A stretch of DNA of 49,984 bases from Acidovorax sp. Root219 (GTDB taxonomy: Bacteria; Pseudomonadota; Gammaproteobacteria; Burkholderiales; Burkholderiaceae_C): positions 135,159 through 185,142 of the forward strand of contig NZ_LMIJ01000007.1 of NCBI RefSeq assembly GCF_001428665.1. The letters run 5' to 3'. Positions 37,074-46,412 of the stretch are shown here, piece by piece (the stretch's first letter is position 1; every line of letters begins with the position of its first letter). Position numbers and translations under genes: made by a program. The notes below the pieces were generated by a model. It saw nothing but the letters and a program-made list of their open reading frames with translations. It was not told the origin of the DNA and did not search any database.

Positions 37074-38087
37074 TCAGCTACCGGCCGTCTGGCTCGGCAG
37101 CTCGCCAAAGCGCTCGCGGTAGTAGCTCGAAAAACGGCCCAGGTGGCCGAAGCCGAACTCCAGCGCCGCATCGGTCACGCAGTGCCCGGGGCGCTCCTGC
37201 AACCGTGCACGCACGGCATCAAGCCGCATGTTGCGCAGCAGCGCCATGGGTGATTCGCCATGGTGGCGCTGGCACAGCATGTTCAGGCCGCGCACGCTGA
37301 CACCGGCGGCACGCGCCAGGTCTTCCAGCGCCACGGGCGCGCACAGGCGGCTGCGCATGTAAGCGTCGAGCCGGTCGAGCCGGCGCACATCGCCATGCGC
37401 GCCTGGCAAGGGGTTGCCGGCACCCGCGTCCAGCAAGGGCACCATGGGCGCCGCAGGCACCGGCACGCTCTGCGCGCAGGAGGCCAGGAACAGCGCCACG
37501 TTGCTTTCCATGTGGTCCACCCAGCGCGCATGCGCGGTGCTCTCCACCGCCTGCTGGCTCACGTGCAGCAGCGATTGCATGAGAAAGTGCCACTGCTGGC
37601 CCTGCCCCGCACTCAGCGGCAGCAGCGGGTGCACGAAGGTCGAATCACCCACCAGCGACTCGGGCGCCCAGGCGCGCAGCAACTGGCACGGCACCTTGAG
37701 GATGAGCTGGCGCGCACCCTGCTGCCAGCGCATGTGCAGGTTGTGGCGCGGCGCGATGAGCGCGGCGGCGCCTGCGGGCAGGCGGATGGGAACGCCATCG
37801 GACACCATCTCGGCCGTGCCCGAGAGCGACAGATGCACCAGCACGAAGTCGTCGAAGGGGCGTGGGCGGATTTCCACCTCCGCACCGTATTGCAGCATGA
37901 ACAGCTGCAGCTGGCGCACCCGCACCTTGGACAGCGAGGTGGCCACCGGCCCGCCGCACCATTTCAGCCCATGGTCCGAGAACTCGCGCGCCACCAGGTC
38001 ATGGGAGTCCACCCGCAGGTCCGACGTGAACAGCGGGCGCTGCTGCAGCGCCGACAGATCCAGGGACAGGGCAGACATGGGAACCAT
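37074..38087 (-). CDS. AraC-family transcriptional activator (second), oxygenase operon
   Basis: 337-residue regulator with an N-terminal AraC-binding-like sensor domain (about 20-205) and C-terminal double HTH (about 235-330): VALEDLARAAGVSVRGLNMLCQ and VTDAALEFGFGHLGRFSSYYRERFGELP. The ATG at 38087 is preceded by GAGG at nine bases; an ATG three codons later has none. It lies immediately upstream of the oxygenase alpha gene on the same strand (207-base gap) and divergent from the alpha/beta hydrolase gene, so it most likely activates the oxygenase-transporter operon. It resembles the other AraC protein in layout (27840-28883), suggesting duplication. Confidence 0.88.
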   Translation of the reverse strand: MVPMSALSLDLSALQQRPLFTSDLRVDSHDLVAREFSDHGLKWCGGPVATSLSKVRVRQLQLFMLQYGAEVEIRPRPFDDFVLVHLSLSGTAEMVSDGVPIRLPAGAAALIAPRHNLHMRWQQGARQLILKVPCQLLRAWAPESLVGDSTFVHPLLPLSAGQGQQWHFLMQSLLHVSQQAVESTAHARWVDHMESNVALFLASCAQSVPVPAAPMVPLLDAGAGNPLPGAHGDVRRLDRLDAYMRSRLCAPVALEDLARAAGVSVRGLNMLCQRHHGESPMALLRNMRLDAVRARLQERPGHCVTDAALEFGFGHLGRFSSYYRERFGELPSQTAGS

Positions 38088-38276
38088 CAGGCAGGACCTC
38101 GGCGTGGGTGGGGGCGCAGCACGCATCGGAGCGCACCGCTTTGATTTGCGTCAACCTCAGCAATTTCCATACCCATGGCTCGGCAGGCGCCAATGCGACA
38201 ACCCCGCAGCCACCACCGCCAGGCTGCCGACGTACCATAGCCGCAACGCCTGTTCACCCTTTCACATCGCTCGTCC

Positions 38277-39203
38277 ATGTATTCCACCGTCCGCACCTCG
38301 CGCAGCGAGTTCGTCCCCATCCGCACCCTGAACTACCACGTCCGCCACTGGGGCGAGGCATCGAGCGACAAGGTCAGGCCCCCGCTGGTTCTGGTGCACG
38401 GCTGGATGGACGTGGGCGCCTCCTACCAGTTCGTTGTGGATGCGTTCTCGGCCGCGTTCGCCGATGGCCGGCACATCATCGCCCCCGACTGGCGCGGCTT
38501 CGGCCTGAGCAAAGTGCCCACGCCCTGCGACCACTACACCTTTCCCGACTACCTGGCCGACCTGGACCTGCTGCTCGACCACTACGTGGGCGACCAGCCG
38601 GTGGACCTGGTGGGCCACAGCATGGGCGGCAACATCGCCATGATGTATGCGGGCGTGCGGCCCGAGCGCATCCGCCGCCTGGTCAACCTGGAGGGCTTCG
38701 GCATGCCCGCCACCAAGCCCGAGCAGGCGCCCAAGCGCTATGCCCAGTGGATCGACGAGATCAAGAAGCTGCAGACGGGCGACATGGCCCTCAAGGCCTA
38801 CGGGGGCGTGGACGGCGTGGCCCAGCGCCTGATGAAGACCAACCCGCGCCTGTCACAGGACAAGGCCGACTGGCTGGCCCAGCACTGGGCAGAGCCCAAT
38901 GCACAAGGCCGGTGGGAGATACTGGGCGACCCGGCGCACAAGATCACAAGCTCGCAGCTGTACCGGCTCGACGAAGCCCTGGCCCTGTACGAGCGCATCT
39001 CCGCGCCGGTGCTGGCTGTGGAGGCCAGCGACGACAGCCTGGGCCAGTGGTGGAAGGGCCGCTACGACTTGGGCGAATACCACCAGCGCCTGACCCACGT
39101 GCGCAATTGCCGCACGGCCGTGGTGCAGGACGCCGCCCACATGCTGCACCATGACCAGCCCGAAGCGGTGGCGCGGCTGATCGAAGGGCACCTGTCTTGC
39201 TGA
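38277..39203 (+). CDS. Alpha/beta hydrolase
   Basis: 308-residue serine hydrolase of the alpha/beta fold. Oxyanion block LVLVHGWMDVGASYQF is at about 37-52, nucleophile elbow GHSMGG near residue 113-118, an acidic residue in AVEASDDS near 249, and catalytic His in DAAHMLHHD near 285. The cap domain sits at about 140-235. It resembles epoxide hydrolase/haloalkane-type and ester hydrolases; substrate unknown. It diverges from the second AraC gene over 189 bases, which suggests shared control, so it may process a later intermediate or an ester precursor. No dedicated terminator is visible. Confidence 0.87.
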   Translation: MYSTVRTSRSEFVPIRTLNYHVRHWGEASSDKVRPPLVLVHGWMDVGASYQFVVDAFSAAFADGRHIIAPDWRGFGLSKVPTPCDHYTFPDYLADLDLLLDHYVGDQPVDLVGHSMGGNIAMMYAGVRPERIRRLVNLEGFGMPATKPEQAPKRYAQWIDEIKKLQTGDMALKAYGGVDGVAQRLMKTNPRLSQDKADWLAQHWAEPNAQGRWEILGDPAHKITSSQLYRLDEALALYERISAPVLAVEASDDSLGQWWKGRYDLGEYHQRLTHVRNCRTAVVQDAAHMLHHDQPEAVARLIEGHLSC

Positions 39204-39424
39204 GAGGCTGAGCCATCCTGCGGCCCTGTTCTGCGGCCGTTTTCACAAGGGCAAGGGGCATTGCAGGCCTCCCTGCCCATCCATGAGAAAATGGCCGATT
39301 CGGGCGATGCTGAACCACCCCGCCCCAGTGCGGGTCATCCCCTTGCGTGCGCCCACAGCGCAGTGCACCAGGGGCCTGTTCAGCCTTGTCACTCTCTACA
39401 GAACACACCTACCAGGACACCACC

Positions 39425-40529
39425 ATGGACGCAGAACGCATCAACCTCATCGGCAACACCTTGAGCGACCTGACCGTGCGCACGCAAGAGTTACGGAGGT
39501 ATCTTTGACTTCGATGCCAAATTCGAACGCCTGAGAACCGTCAACGCATCGCTCGAAGACCCCTCGGTCTGGAACGATCCGAAGAAGGCCCAGGAGCTGG
39601 GCAAGGAAAAGAAGTCGCTGGATGGCGTGGTGCTCACGCTGGAACGACTCACGCGCGAGCTGGCCGACAACACCGAGCTCTATGACATGAGCAAGGAAGA
39701 CGGCGACGAAGACGGCCTGATGACCATCGAGGCCGAAACCGCCAAGCTGCAGCCCGAGATCGAGCAGCTCGAGTTCCGCCGCATGTTCCGCCACGAGGCC
39801 GACCCGCTCAACTGCTTCGTCGACATCCAGGCCGGCGCCGGCGGCACCGAGGCCTGCGACTGGGCCGGCATGCTGCTGCGCCAGTACCTCAAGTACGCCG
39901 AACGCAAGGGCTTCAAGACCACGGTCGAGGAAGAAACCCCGGGCGACATCGCCGGCCTCAAAAGCGCCACGATCAAGGTCGAGGGCGAGTACGCCTACGG
40001 CCTGCTGCGCACCGAGACCGGTGTGCACCGCCTGGTGCGCAAGTCGCCGTTCGACTCCTCGGGCGGGCGCCACACCAGCTTTGCCAGCCTGTTCGTCTAC
40101 CCTGAGATCGATGACTCGATCCAGATCGACATCAACCCGGCCGACGTGCGCACCGACACTTACCGCGCATCGGGCGCGGGCGGCCAGCACATCAACAAGA
40201 CCGACTCGGCCGTGCGCCTGACCCACATGCCCACCGGCATCGTGGTGCAGTGCCAGGACGGCCGCAGCCAGCACGGCAACCGCGACATCGCCTGGCAGCG
40301 CCTGCGCTCGCGCCTGTACGACCACGAGATGCGCAAGCGCCAGGAAGAGCAGCAAAAGCTCGAGGACACCAAGACCGACGTGGGCTGGGGCCACCAGATC
40401 CGCAGCTACGTGCTGGACAACAGCCGCATCAAGGACCTGCGCACCGGGGTGGAAATCTCGGCCACGCAGAAGGTGCTGGACGGCGACCTGGACGCCTTCA
40501 TCGAAGCCTCGCTCAAGCAGGGCGTGTGA
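39425..40529 (+). CDS. prfB: Peptide chain release factor 2, programmed +1 frameshift
   Basis: RF2 recognises UGA and UAA and triggers peptidyl-tRNA hydrolysis. Translation begins at the ATG 39425 ([20 protein letters not shown]), reads 27 codons to an in-frame TGA at 39506-39508, then shifts +1 and resumes with GAC at 39507, giving about 367 residues. The catalytic GGQ lies in [20 protein letters not shown]; the SPF-type stop-codon motif is carried by the segment [13 protein letters not shown]. The annotated span contains the shift, so a simple translation would show a stop. The 3' end overlaps the HAD gene by one base (TGATG). lysS, a common neighbour in other proteobacteria, is not present. 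Confidence 0.96.
39491..39509 (+). promoter_or_regulatory. prfB autoregulatory frameshift site
   Basis: The site reads GGAGG-TAT-CTT-TGA-C: a Shine-Dalgarno-like GGAGG (39495-39499) three bases before the slippery CTT (39503-39505), followed by TGA and C. This is the canonical bacterial RF2 frameshift element, whose efficiency rises when RF2 is scarce. Confidence 0.96.
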
Positions 40530-41263
40530 TGCAGCGCGACGCAGCAGCCGCCACCACCGTCGAAGCCACGGCCCCGCGCGGCAGCCCGATTGCCGTAGAG
40601 GCTTTCATCTTCGACATGGACGGCACCATGATCGACTCCATGCCCTGGCACGCCAAGGCATGGGTGGAGTTCACGCGGCGCCGCGGCATGGCCATCGACG
40701 TGCCCGACCTGATGGCCCGCACCACGGGCCGCAATGGCACCGAGTGCATCCGCGAGCTGCTGCAGCGCGAGGTCGAGCAGGCCGAGGCCGACGCCCTCAC
40801 ACGCGAGAAGGAAGACATCTACCGCGAGCTGTTCGGCCCCGCGTTCACCGAGGTGGCGGGTTTTCGCGCTTTCGCGGCGCAGGCTTCCACCCGCGGCTAC
40901 AAGCTGGCCGTGGGCACGGCAGGCGACATCCACAACGTGGCCTTCGCGATGTCGCGCCTGGGCATGGAGCCCGAGCCGCTGACCATCGTGCGCGGCGACG
41001 AGGGCCTGCCCGGCAAGCCACAGCCTGCGATTTTTCTCGAAGCGGCACGCCGCATCGGCGCTGCGCCCGAGCGCTGCATCGTGTTTGAAGACGCCCCCTT
41101 CGGCATCGAAGCCGCACGCCGCGCGGGCATGCATGCCGTGGCCGTGTGCAGCACCCACAGCGCGCAGGAACTGGCGGGCCCGCATGTGCTGGCCGCCGTG
41201 CGTGACTACCACGAACTCATGAACACCGACTTTCTGGAGCGCATCCATGTTGCCATCGCCTAA
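40529..41263 (+). CDS. HAD-superfamily phosphatase (beta-phosphoglucomutase-like)
   Basis: 244-residue HAD subfamily IA hydrolase. Motif I FDMDGTMIDS at about 32-41 gives the nucleophile and acid-base Asp pair; the C-terminal part has AVGTAGD, GKPQPAIFLEAARR and VFEDAPFGIEAARRAGM (motifs II-IV). The helical cap lies at about 45-110. An N-terminal 18-residue Ala-rich stretch precedes the core. Substrate is unknown; relatives act on sugar or phosphosugar phosphates. Its ATG overlaps the prfB stop (TGATG) and its end overlaps the pepN start by 17 bases, so all three are translationally linked. Confidence 0.88.
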   Translation: MQRDAAAATTVEATAPRGSPIAVEAFIFDMDGTMIDSMPWHAKAWVEFTRRRGMAIDVPDLMARTTGRNGTECIRELLQREVEQAEADALTREKEDIYRELFGPAFTEVAGFRAFAAQASTRGYKLAVGTAGDIHNVAFAMSRLGMEPEPLTIVRGDEGLPGKPQPAIFLEAARRIGAAPERCIVFEDAPFGIEAARRAGMHAVAVCSTHSAQELAGPHVLAAVRDYHELMNTDFLERIHVAIA

Positions 41264-43961
41264 CGCAGACGCAAGCGGCGCGGGACCGGCCATTGCCATC
41301 CGCCGCGAGGATTACACCGCCCCCGCCTACTGGATCGACAGCGTCGAGCTGACCTTCGACCTGGACCCGGCCAAGACGCGCGTGCTCAACCGCATGACGC
41401 TGCGCCGCAACCCCGACGTGGCCGAACAGCCACTGAAGCTCGATGGCGAGGACCTGAACCTGGCGCGCGTGCTGGTCAACGGCCAGGGCACCTCGTTCAA
41501 GATGGAGGGCTCGCGCCTGGTGCTGGAGAACCTGCCCACCGGCACCGATGCCTTCGCGCTCGAGATCTTCACCACCTGCTGCCCGGCCAAGAACACGCAC
41601 CTGATGGGCCTGTACGTGAGCCAGGGCACCTTCTTCACGCAGTGCGAGGCCGAGGGTTTCCGCCGCATCACCTACTTCCTGGACCGCCCGGACGTGATGG
41701 CCAGCTACACCGTCACGCTGCGCGCCAACAAGGCCCAGTACCCGGTGCTGCTGTCCAACGGCAACCTCGTGGACAGCGGCGACCTGGAAGACGGCCGCCA
41801 CTTCGCCCAATGGGTGGACCCGCACAAGAAGCCCTGCTACCTGTTCGCCCTGGTGGCGGGCAAGCTGGTGGCGCGCGAGCAGAAGATCCGCGCCCGCTCG
41901 GGCACCGACCACCTGCTGCAGGTGTACGTGCGCCCTGGCGACCTGGGCAAGACCGAGCACGCCATGAACTCGCTGATGGCCAGCGTGGCCTGGGACGAGG
42001 CGCGCTTCGGCCTGCCGCTGGACCTGGAACGCTTCATGATCGTCGCCACCAGCGACTTCAACATGGGCGCCATGGAGAACAAGGGCCTGAACATCTTCAA
42101 CACCAAGTATGTTCTGGCCAGCGAATCGACCGCCACCGACGTGGACTTCGCCAACATCGAGAGCGTGGTCGGCCACGAGTACTTCCACAACTGGACGGGC
42201 AACCGCGTCACCTGCCGCGACTGGTTCCAGCTGAGCCTGAAGGAAGGCCTCACCGTGTTCCGCGACCAGGAGTTCAGCCAGGACCTGGCCGGCAGCCCCT
42301 CGGCCCGCGCCGTCAAGCGCATCGAGGACGTGCGCGTGCTGCGCACGGCGCAGTTCCCCGAGGATGCAGGCCCCATGGCCCACCCGGTGCGGCCCGACAG
42401 CTACATCGAGATCAACAACTTCTACACCGTCACCATCTACGAAAAGGGTGCCGAGGTGGTGCGCATGATGCACACCCTGGTGGGCCGCGAAGGCTTTGCC
42501 AAGGGCATGAAGCTGTATTTCGAGCGCTTTGACGGCCAGGCCGTGACCTGCGATGACTTCGCCCAGGCCATTGCCGACGCCAACCCCGCCAGCGACCTGG
42601 CGCGCCTGCTGCCCCAGTTCAAGCGCTGGTACAGCCAGGCCGGCACGCCGCGCGTGAAGGCCACGGGGATCTACGATGCCACCGCGCGCACCTACACGTT
42701 GACGCTGGCGCAAAGCTGCGCGCCCACGCCCGGCCAGGCCGAGAAGCTGCCCTTCGTGATCCCTGTCGGCCTGGGCCTGCTCACGCACGAAGGCACCGCC
42801 CTGCCCCTGCAACTGCAGGGCGAGGACACGGCCGGCGCACCATCGCGCACCGTGGTGCTGACCGAAGCCAGCCAGACGCTGGTGTTCACCGGCCTCGACG
42901 CCGAGCCCGTGCCCTCGCTGCTGCGCGACTTCACCGCCCCCGTGGTGCTGGACATCGAGTACACCGACGAACAGTTGCTCACCCTGCTGGCCAACGACAC
43001 CGACGCCTTCAACCGCTGGGAAGCCGGGCAGCGCCTGGCGCTGCGCACCGCCATCCATGCCATCACCGGCAGCGGCCCCACCAGCGGCGACATCCTGCCC
43101 ACCGCCGTGGTCGACGCGCTGCGCAGCGTGCTGCGCAACCCGGCGCTGGACGCGGCCTTCAAGGAACTGGTCCTGACCCTGCCGTCCGAGACCTACATCG
43201 CCGAACAGCTCGACGTGGTGGACCCGCAGCGCATCCACGCCGTGCGCGAAGGTATGCGCGAGCAGCTCGCCCTGGCCCTCAAGGCCGACTGGGAATGGGC
43301 CTGGGAGCAGAACCAGGACACCGGTGGCTACAGCCCCGACCCGCTATCGTCCGGCCGCCGTTCGCTCAGCGGCATGGCGCTGCACATGCTGTGCATCGCC
43401 GCCCAGCGTACCGGCGACGAAGTGTGGCCCGGCAAGGCCTACCAGCGCTTCAAGGTGGCCAGCAACATGACCGACCGCTTCAACGCGCTCACGGCCCTGG
43501 TGGCCAGCGGCAGCGCGCATGCGGCAGCCGCACTGGCGCGCTTTCACGCGCTGTTCAAGGACGAGCCCCTGGTCATCGACAAGTGGTTTGCGCTGCAGGC
43601 CGGCGCGCCGGACAAGGGCGGCAACGTGCTGCCGGCCGTGCGCCAGCTCATGCAGCACCCTGACTTCAGCCTGAAGAACCCGAACCGCGCTCGCAGCGTG
43701 ATCTTCAGCTATTGCAGCGCCAACCCCGGCGCCTTCCACCGCAGCGATGCAGCAGGCTACGTGTTCTGGAGCGACCGCGTGATCGAGCTCGACGCCATCA
43801 ACCCGCAGGTCGCCGCCCGGCTGGCGCGTGCGCTCGACCGCTGGAAGAAGCTGGCCGAACCCTGGCGCACCGCAGCCCGCGAGGCCATCGCCCGCGTGGC
43901 CACGCGCCCCGACCTGAGCAACGACGTGCGCGAGGTGGTCACCCGCGCACTGGCGGACTGA
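41247..43961 (+). CDS. pepN: Aminopeptidase N
   Basis: 904-residue zinc aminopeptidase of family M1, cleaving N-terminal residues from peptides. The exopeptidase motif GAMENKG lies near residue 274; zinc motif HEYFHNW gives H310, H314 and third ligand E333 (HExxH-x18-E). The C-terminal helical domain and DUF3458-type Ig domain follow, matching the E. coli type (about 870 residues) rather than the eukaryotic one. The ATG at 41247 lies 17 bases inside the HAD gene, with TGGAG about ten bases ahead. Overlap with the HAD gene indicates the same transcript; the function is cytoplasmic peptide turnover. Confidence 0.95.
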   Translation: MLPSPNADASGAGPAIAIRREDYTAPAYWIDSVELTFDLDPAKTRVLNRMTLRRNPDVAEQPLKLDGEDLNLARVLVNGQGTSFKMEGSRLVLENLPTGTDAFALEIFTTCCPAKNTHLMGLYVSQGTFFTQCEAEGFRRITYFLDRPDVMASYTVTLRANKAQYPVLLSNGNLVDSGDLEDGRHFAQWVDPHKKPCYLFALVAGKLVAREQKIRARSGTDHLLQVYVRPGDLGKTEHAMNSLMASVAWDEARFGLPLDLERFMIVATSDFNMGAMENKGLNIFNTKYVLASESTATDVDFANIESVVGHEYFHNWTGNRVTCRDWFQLSLKEGLTVFRDQEFSQDLAGSPSARAVKRIEDVRVLRTAQFPEDAGPMAHPVRPDSYIEINNFYTVTIYEKGAEVVRMMHTLVGREGFAKGMKLYFERFDGQAVTCDDFAQAIADANPASDLARLLPQFKRWYSQAGTPRVKATGIYDATARTYTLTLAQSCAPTPGQAEKLPFVIPVGLGLLTHEGTALPLQLQGEDTAGAPSRTVVLTEASQTLVFTGLDAEPVPSLLRDFTAPVVLDIEYTDEQLLTLLANDTDAFNRWEAGQRLALRTAIHAITGSGPTSGDILPTAVVDALRSVLRNPALDAAFKELVLTLPSETYIAEQLDVVDPQRIHAVREGMREQLALALKADWEWAWEQNQDTGGYSPDPLSSGRRSLSGMALHMLCIAAQRTGDEVWPGKAYQRFKVASNMTDRFNALTALVASGSAHAAAALARFHALFKDEPLVIDKWFALQAGAPDKGGNVLPAVRQLMQHPDFSLKNPNRARSVIFSYCSANPGAFHRSDAAGYVFWSDRVIELDAINPQVAARLARALDRWKKLAEPWRTAAREAIARVATRPDLSNDVREVVTRALAD

Positions 43962-43976
43962 CAGGCAGCGGCACCC

Positions 43977-44819
43977 ATGGCATCCACCACCCCTGCCGAG
44001 CAGTTCGCGCAGCGCTTCAACCCGCTGCGCGACACCGTGTACGACGCCAGCGCCATGTTCAGCGGCTCGGCCATGTCGGCCGACCTGGCCGCCCTGCGCC
44101 CACTGGCGGAAGGCCTGGGCGCAGAGTCCTCCGAGCTGGCCCAGCTGCTCTGGCTGCAGTTCGTCGTCTATTCCAAGCGCCAGATGGACGACGAGGGACT
44201 GCCCCTGGGGCTGCGCGCCCTGGCCATCCGCAGCGCCCTGTCGGACCTCACGCCCACCGAGCGCTACGAGCAGCACTACGCCATCGGCGAGTCGGCCCTG
44301 CAGTCCGAAGAGTACGACACTGCCATCGAGCACCTGCGCCAGTCGGCCCACTGGGCCGACCATGCCGGCGCCACGCTGGGTGCCGAGCAGAAGCTGGGCA
44401 TTCGCGAAGAGATCGGCTATGCCCTGCACGAGGCCGGGCGCTTTGACGAGGCGCTGGCGCACAACCAGCAGTTGCTGACCGATGCGCAGAGCGCCTTCGG
44501 CTCCGACACGGACGTGCGCTTGTCGGGCCTGATCAACAACCTGGCGCAAAACGCCTACGAAATGGGCGACGCGGCCCAGGCGCGGCGCTACCTGCAACAG
44601 CGCCTGGCGCTGGGCCAGGCCCTCAACGACGACGGCATCGTGCTGGACACGCTTTTTCAGCAGGGTGTGCTGGCGCACGAATCCGGCGACAGCGCACTGG
44701 CGCACAGCCTGCTTGAGCAGCGCGTGGCCATTGCCCACGCCAGCGGCGATGAAGACCTGCTCGAAGAAGCACAAGCCACGCTGGCAGAGCTGGCCGAGCG
44801 CGAGCAGCCGCAACCCTGA
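43977..44819 (+). CDS. Tetratricopeptide-repeat protein of unknown function
   Basis: 280-residue soluble all-helical protein. I do not recognise a named family. From about residue 85 it contains TPR-like pairs: YAIGESALQSEEYDTAIEHL, GYALHEAGRFDEALAHNQQLL, NNLAQNAYEMGDAAQARRYL and DTLFQQGVLAHESGDSALAHSLL. The N-terminal 80 residues lack repeats. No signal peptide. It begins 15 bases after pepN and ends 36 bases before fbp, in the same direction, so it may be part of the transcript from prfB on. TPR scaffolds usually mediate protein-protein contacts. Confidence 0.8.
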   Translation: MASTTPAEQFAQRFNPLRDTVYDASAMFSGSAMSADLAALRPLAEGLGAESSELAQLLWLQFVVYSKRQMDDEGLPLGLRALAIRSALSDLTPTERYEQHYAIGESALQSEEYDTAIEHLRQSAHWADHAGATLGAEQKLGIREEIGYALHEAGRFDEALAHNQQLLTDAQSAFGSDTDVRLSGLINNLAQNAYEMGDAAQARRYLQQRLALGQALNDDGIVLDTLFQQGVLAHESGDSALAHSLLEQRVAIAHASGDEDLLEEAQATLAELAEREQPQP

Positions 44820-44855
44820 TTTCACAAAAACCCAAAGCCCAAGGACACACCACCG

Positions 44856-45863
44856 ATGAGCTCCCGCATCTCCCTCACCCGCTACCTGGTCGAGCAGCAA
44901 CGCATCGACGGGCTCATCCCCTCGCAGCTGCGCCTGCTGCTCGAAGTGGTGGCCCGCTCGTGCAAGAGCATCAGCCAGGCCGTCAACAAGGGCGCGCTCG
45001 GCGGCGTGCTGGGCACGGCGTCCAGCGAGAACGTGCAGGGCGAAATCCAGAAGAAGCTGGACATCATCGCCAACGAGGTGCTGATCGAAGCCAACGAATG
45101 GGGCGGCCACCTGGCGGCCATGGCCTCGGAAGAAATGGACGGCATCTACCTGGTGCCCAACCGCTACCCGCAGGGCGAATACCTGCTGCTGTTCGACCCC
45201 CTCGACGGCTCGAGCAACATCGACGTGAACGTCAGCATCGGCACCATCTTCAGCGTGCTCAAGAAGCCCGATGACGACCGCGGCGTGGAGGCCGGCGACT
45301 TCCTGCAGCCCGGCACGGCGCAAGTGGCGGCCGGCTACTGCATCTACGGCCCGCAGACCACCCTGGTGCTGACCGTGGGCGACGGCGTGGCCATGTTCAC
45401 GCTGGACCGCGAGCAGGGCTCGTTCATCCTCACCGAAGAGAATGTGCGCATTCCCGACGACACCAAGGAATTCGCCATCAACATGAGCAACATGCGCCAC
45501 TGGGACGCCCCCGTGAAGCGCTACATCGACGAGTGCCTGCAGGGCAAGGACGGCCCGCGCGGCAAGGACTTCAACATGCGCTGGATCGCCAGCATGGTGG
45601 CCGACGTGCACCGCATCCTCACCCGCGGCGGCATCTTCCTGTACCCCTGGGACAAGCGCGAACCGAACAAGCCCGGCAAGCTGCGCCTGATGTACGAGGC
45701 CAATCCCATGTCCTGGCTCATCGAGCAGGCCGGCGGCGCCGCCACCAACGGCAAGCAGCGCATCATGGACATCGAGCCCACACAGTTGCATGAACGCGTC
45801 AGCGTGATCCTCGGATCAAAAAATGAGGTCGAACGCGTCACAAGCTACCATTCCACGCTATAA
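44856..45863 (+). CDS. fbp: Fructose-1,6-bisphosphatase, class I
   Basis: 335-residue metal-dependent phosphatase that converts fructose-1,6-bisphosphate to fructose-6-phosphate in gluconeogenesis. The metal motif [12 protein letters not shown] begins at residue 114; GGIFLYP and the [10 protein letters not shown] block near the C-terminus are also typical. Length matches class I. AAGGA lies 11 bases before the ATG. No RuBisCO or other Calvin-cycle gene is nearby, so a gluconeogenic role is inferred. Its stop codon TAA sits inside the -10 box of the following tRNA promoter. Confidence 0.96.
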   Translation: MSSRISLTRYLVEQQRIDGLIPSQLRLLLEVVARSCKSISQAVNKGALGGVLGTASSENVQGEIQKKLDIIANEVLIEANEWGGHLAAMASEEMDGIYLVPNRYPQGEYLLLFDPLDGSSNIDVNVSIGTIFSVLKKPDDDRGVEAGDFLQPGTAQVAAGYCIYGPQTTLVLTVGDGVAMFTLDREQGSFILTEENVRIPDDTKEFAINMSNMRHWDAPVKRYIDECLQGKDGPRGKDFNMRWIASMVADVHRILTRGGIFLYPWDKREPNKPGKLRLMYEANPMSWLIEQAGGAATNGKQRIMDIEPTQLHERVSVILGSKNEVERVTSYHSTL

Positions 45864-45864
45864 T
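45859..45864 (+). promoter_or_regulatory. -10 box of the tRNA-Thr promoter
   Basis: A perfect TATAAT lies 11 bases before the first tRNA base and overlaps the fbp stop codon (45861-45863). The -35 region at about 45835-45840 (GCGTCA) is poor. The promoter therefore lies inside the end of fbp. Confidence 0.65.
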
Positions 45865-45875
45865 TTGAGGCTTAC

Positions 45876-45951
45876 GCCGGTGTAGCTCAGTCGGTAGAGC
45901 AGCTCATTCGTAATGAGAAGGTCGGGTGTTCGATTCATCTCTCCGGCACCA
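45876..45951 (+). tRNA. tRNA-Thr (anticodon CGU)
   Basis: A 76-base cloverleaf with encoded CCA end. The acceptor arm GCCGGTG pairs with CTCCGGC except for one T-T mismatch at 6-67; the D arm is GCTCAGTCGGTAGAGC; the anticodon loop TTCGTAA gives CGU, reading ACG; the T loop TTCGATT is standard apart from G-U pairs in the stem. It closely follows fbp and has its own -10 box and intrinsic terminator. Confidence 0.95.
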
Positions 45952-45955
45952 AATG

Positions 45956-45990
45956 AAAAGCCCCTGATTCGCAAGAGTCAGGGGCTTTTT
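45956..45990 (+). terminator. Intrinsic terminator after tRNA-Thr
   Basis: Twelve-base stem (45956-45967 with 45978-45989), loop of ten, ending in five T. Lies four bases after the tRNA CCA end; the A-rich left arm means it could also stop transcription from the right. Confidence 0.92.
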
Positions 45991-46412
45991 GCATGGGGAC
46001 TGATGCGCAGATTTTGATGGCGCGCCCGGAACGACCCGGCCACCGCCACGCCTGCAGAGGCCTGAAGGCGCGGCAATTTCCCGGCTCCCACGCAGGATCT
46101 GCGCACGAAGGCTACACTGCGCCACAGCAGTAGCATTCCACCCTGCCGATCGACAACCGCAACCCCATGCACGCAGCCGCCTGGCCTCCCCTGACAAAGA
46201 CACGCTGAACGCGCTCGCATGTCGCGCACGCCGCCACTGGCGCGCCTGACTGCTGCAGCTGCGTCTGAGGCACCTGCCGGATCCAGCCATCCGGCAGGCC
46301 GCTTCGCATCGCCCCACTCCCTGACACCGCACCGCGCCATGCCCTGGCGCGCTGGTGCGTGCCCGTGTGCGGGCGGCATCTTGTTCCGTTGTCATCGCCA
46401 CCTGGATAGCCC
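45991..46412 (+). other. 422-base gene-free leader ahead of proline dehydrogenase
   Basis: No convincing coding region. It holds a perfect 10-base inverted repeat with a six-base loop (46273-46282 with 46289-46298; CCTGCCGGAT / ATCCGGCAGG) and a smaller GCCCG-TGTG-CGGGC hairpin at 46361-46374, about 40 bases ahead of the start codon. These suggest a structured mRNA leader or protein-binding site; candidate promoter elements are weak. Confidence 0.5.

Noticed and set aside
41217..43238. Minus-strand open frame of about 673 codons opposite pepN
   Set aside because: Antisense to a complete, motif-bearing pepN, with no family resemblance.
43344..45791. Minus-strand open frame of about 815 codons opposite pepN, the TPR gene and fbp
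   Set aside because: Antisense shadow across three good genes; composition rich in His, Val and Gly as expected for this artefact.
44856..45863. fbp as a sign of a Calvin-cycle gene cluster
   Set aside because: No RuBisCO, phosphoribulokinase or CbbR gene in the window; a gluconeogenic role suffices.
45904..46401. Minus-strand open frame ending in RRDESNTRPSHYE
   Set aside because: That ending is the well known artefact of translating the antisense of a tRNA; the frame runs into tRNA-Thr.
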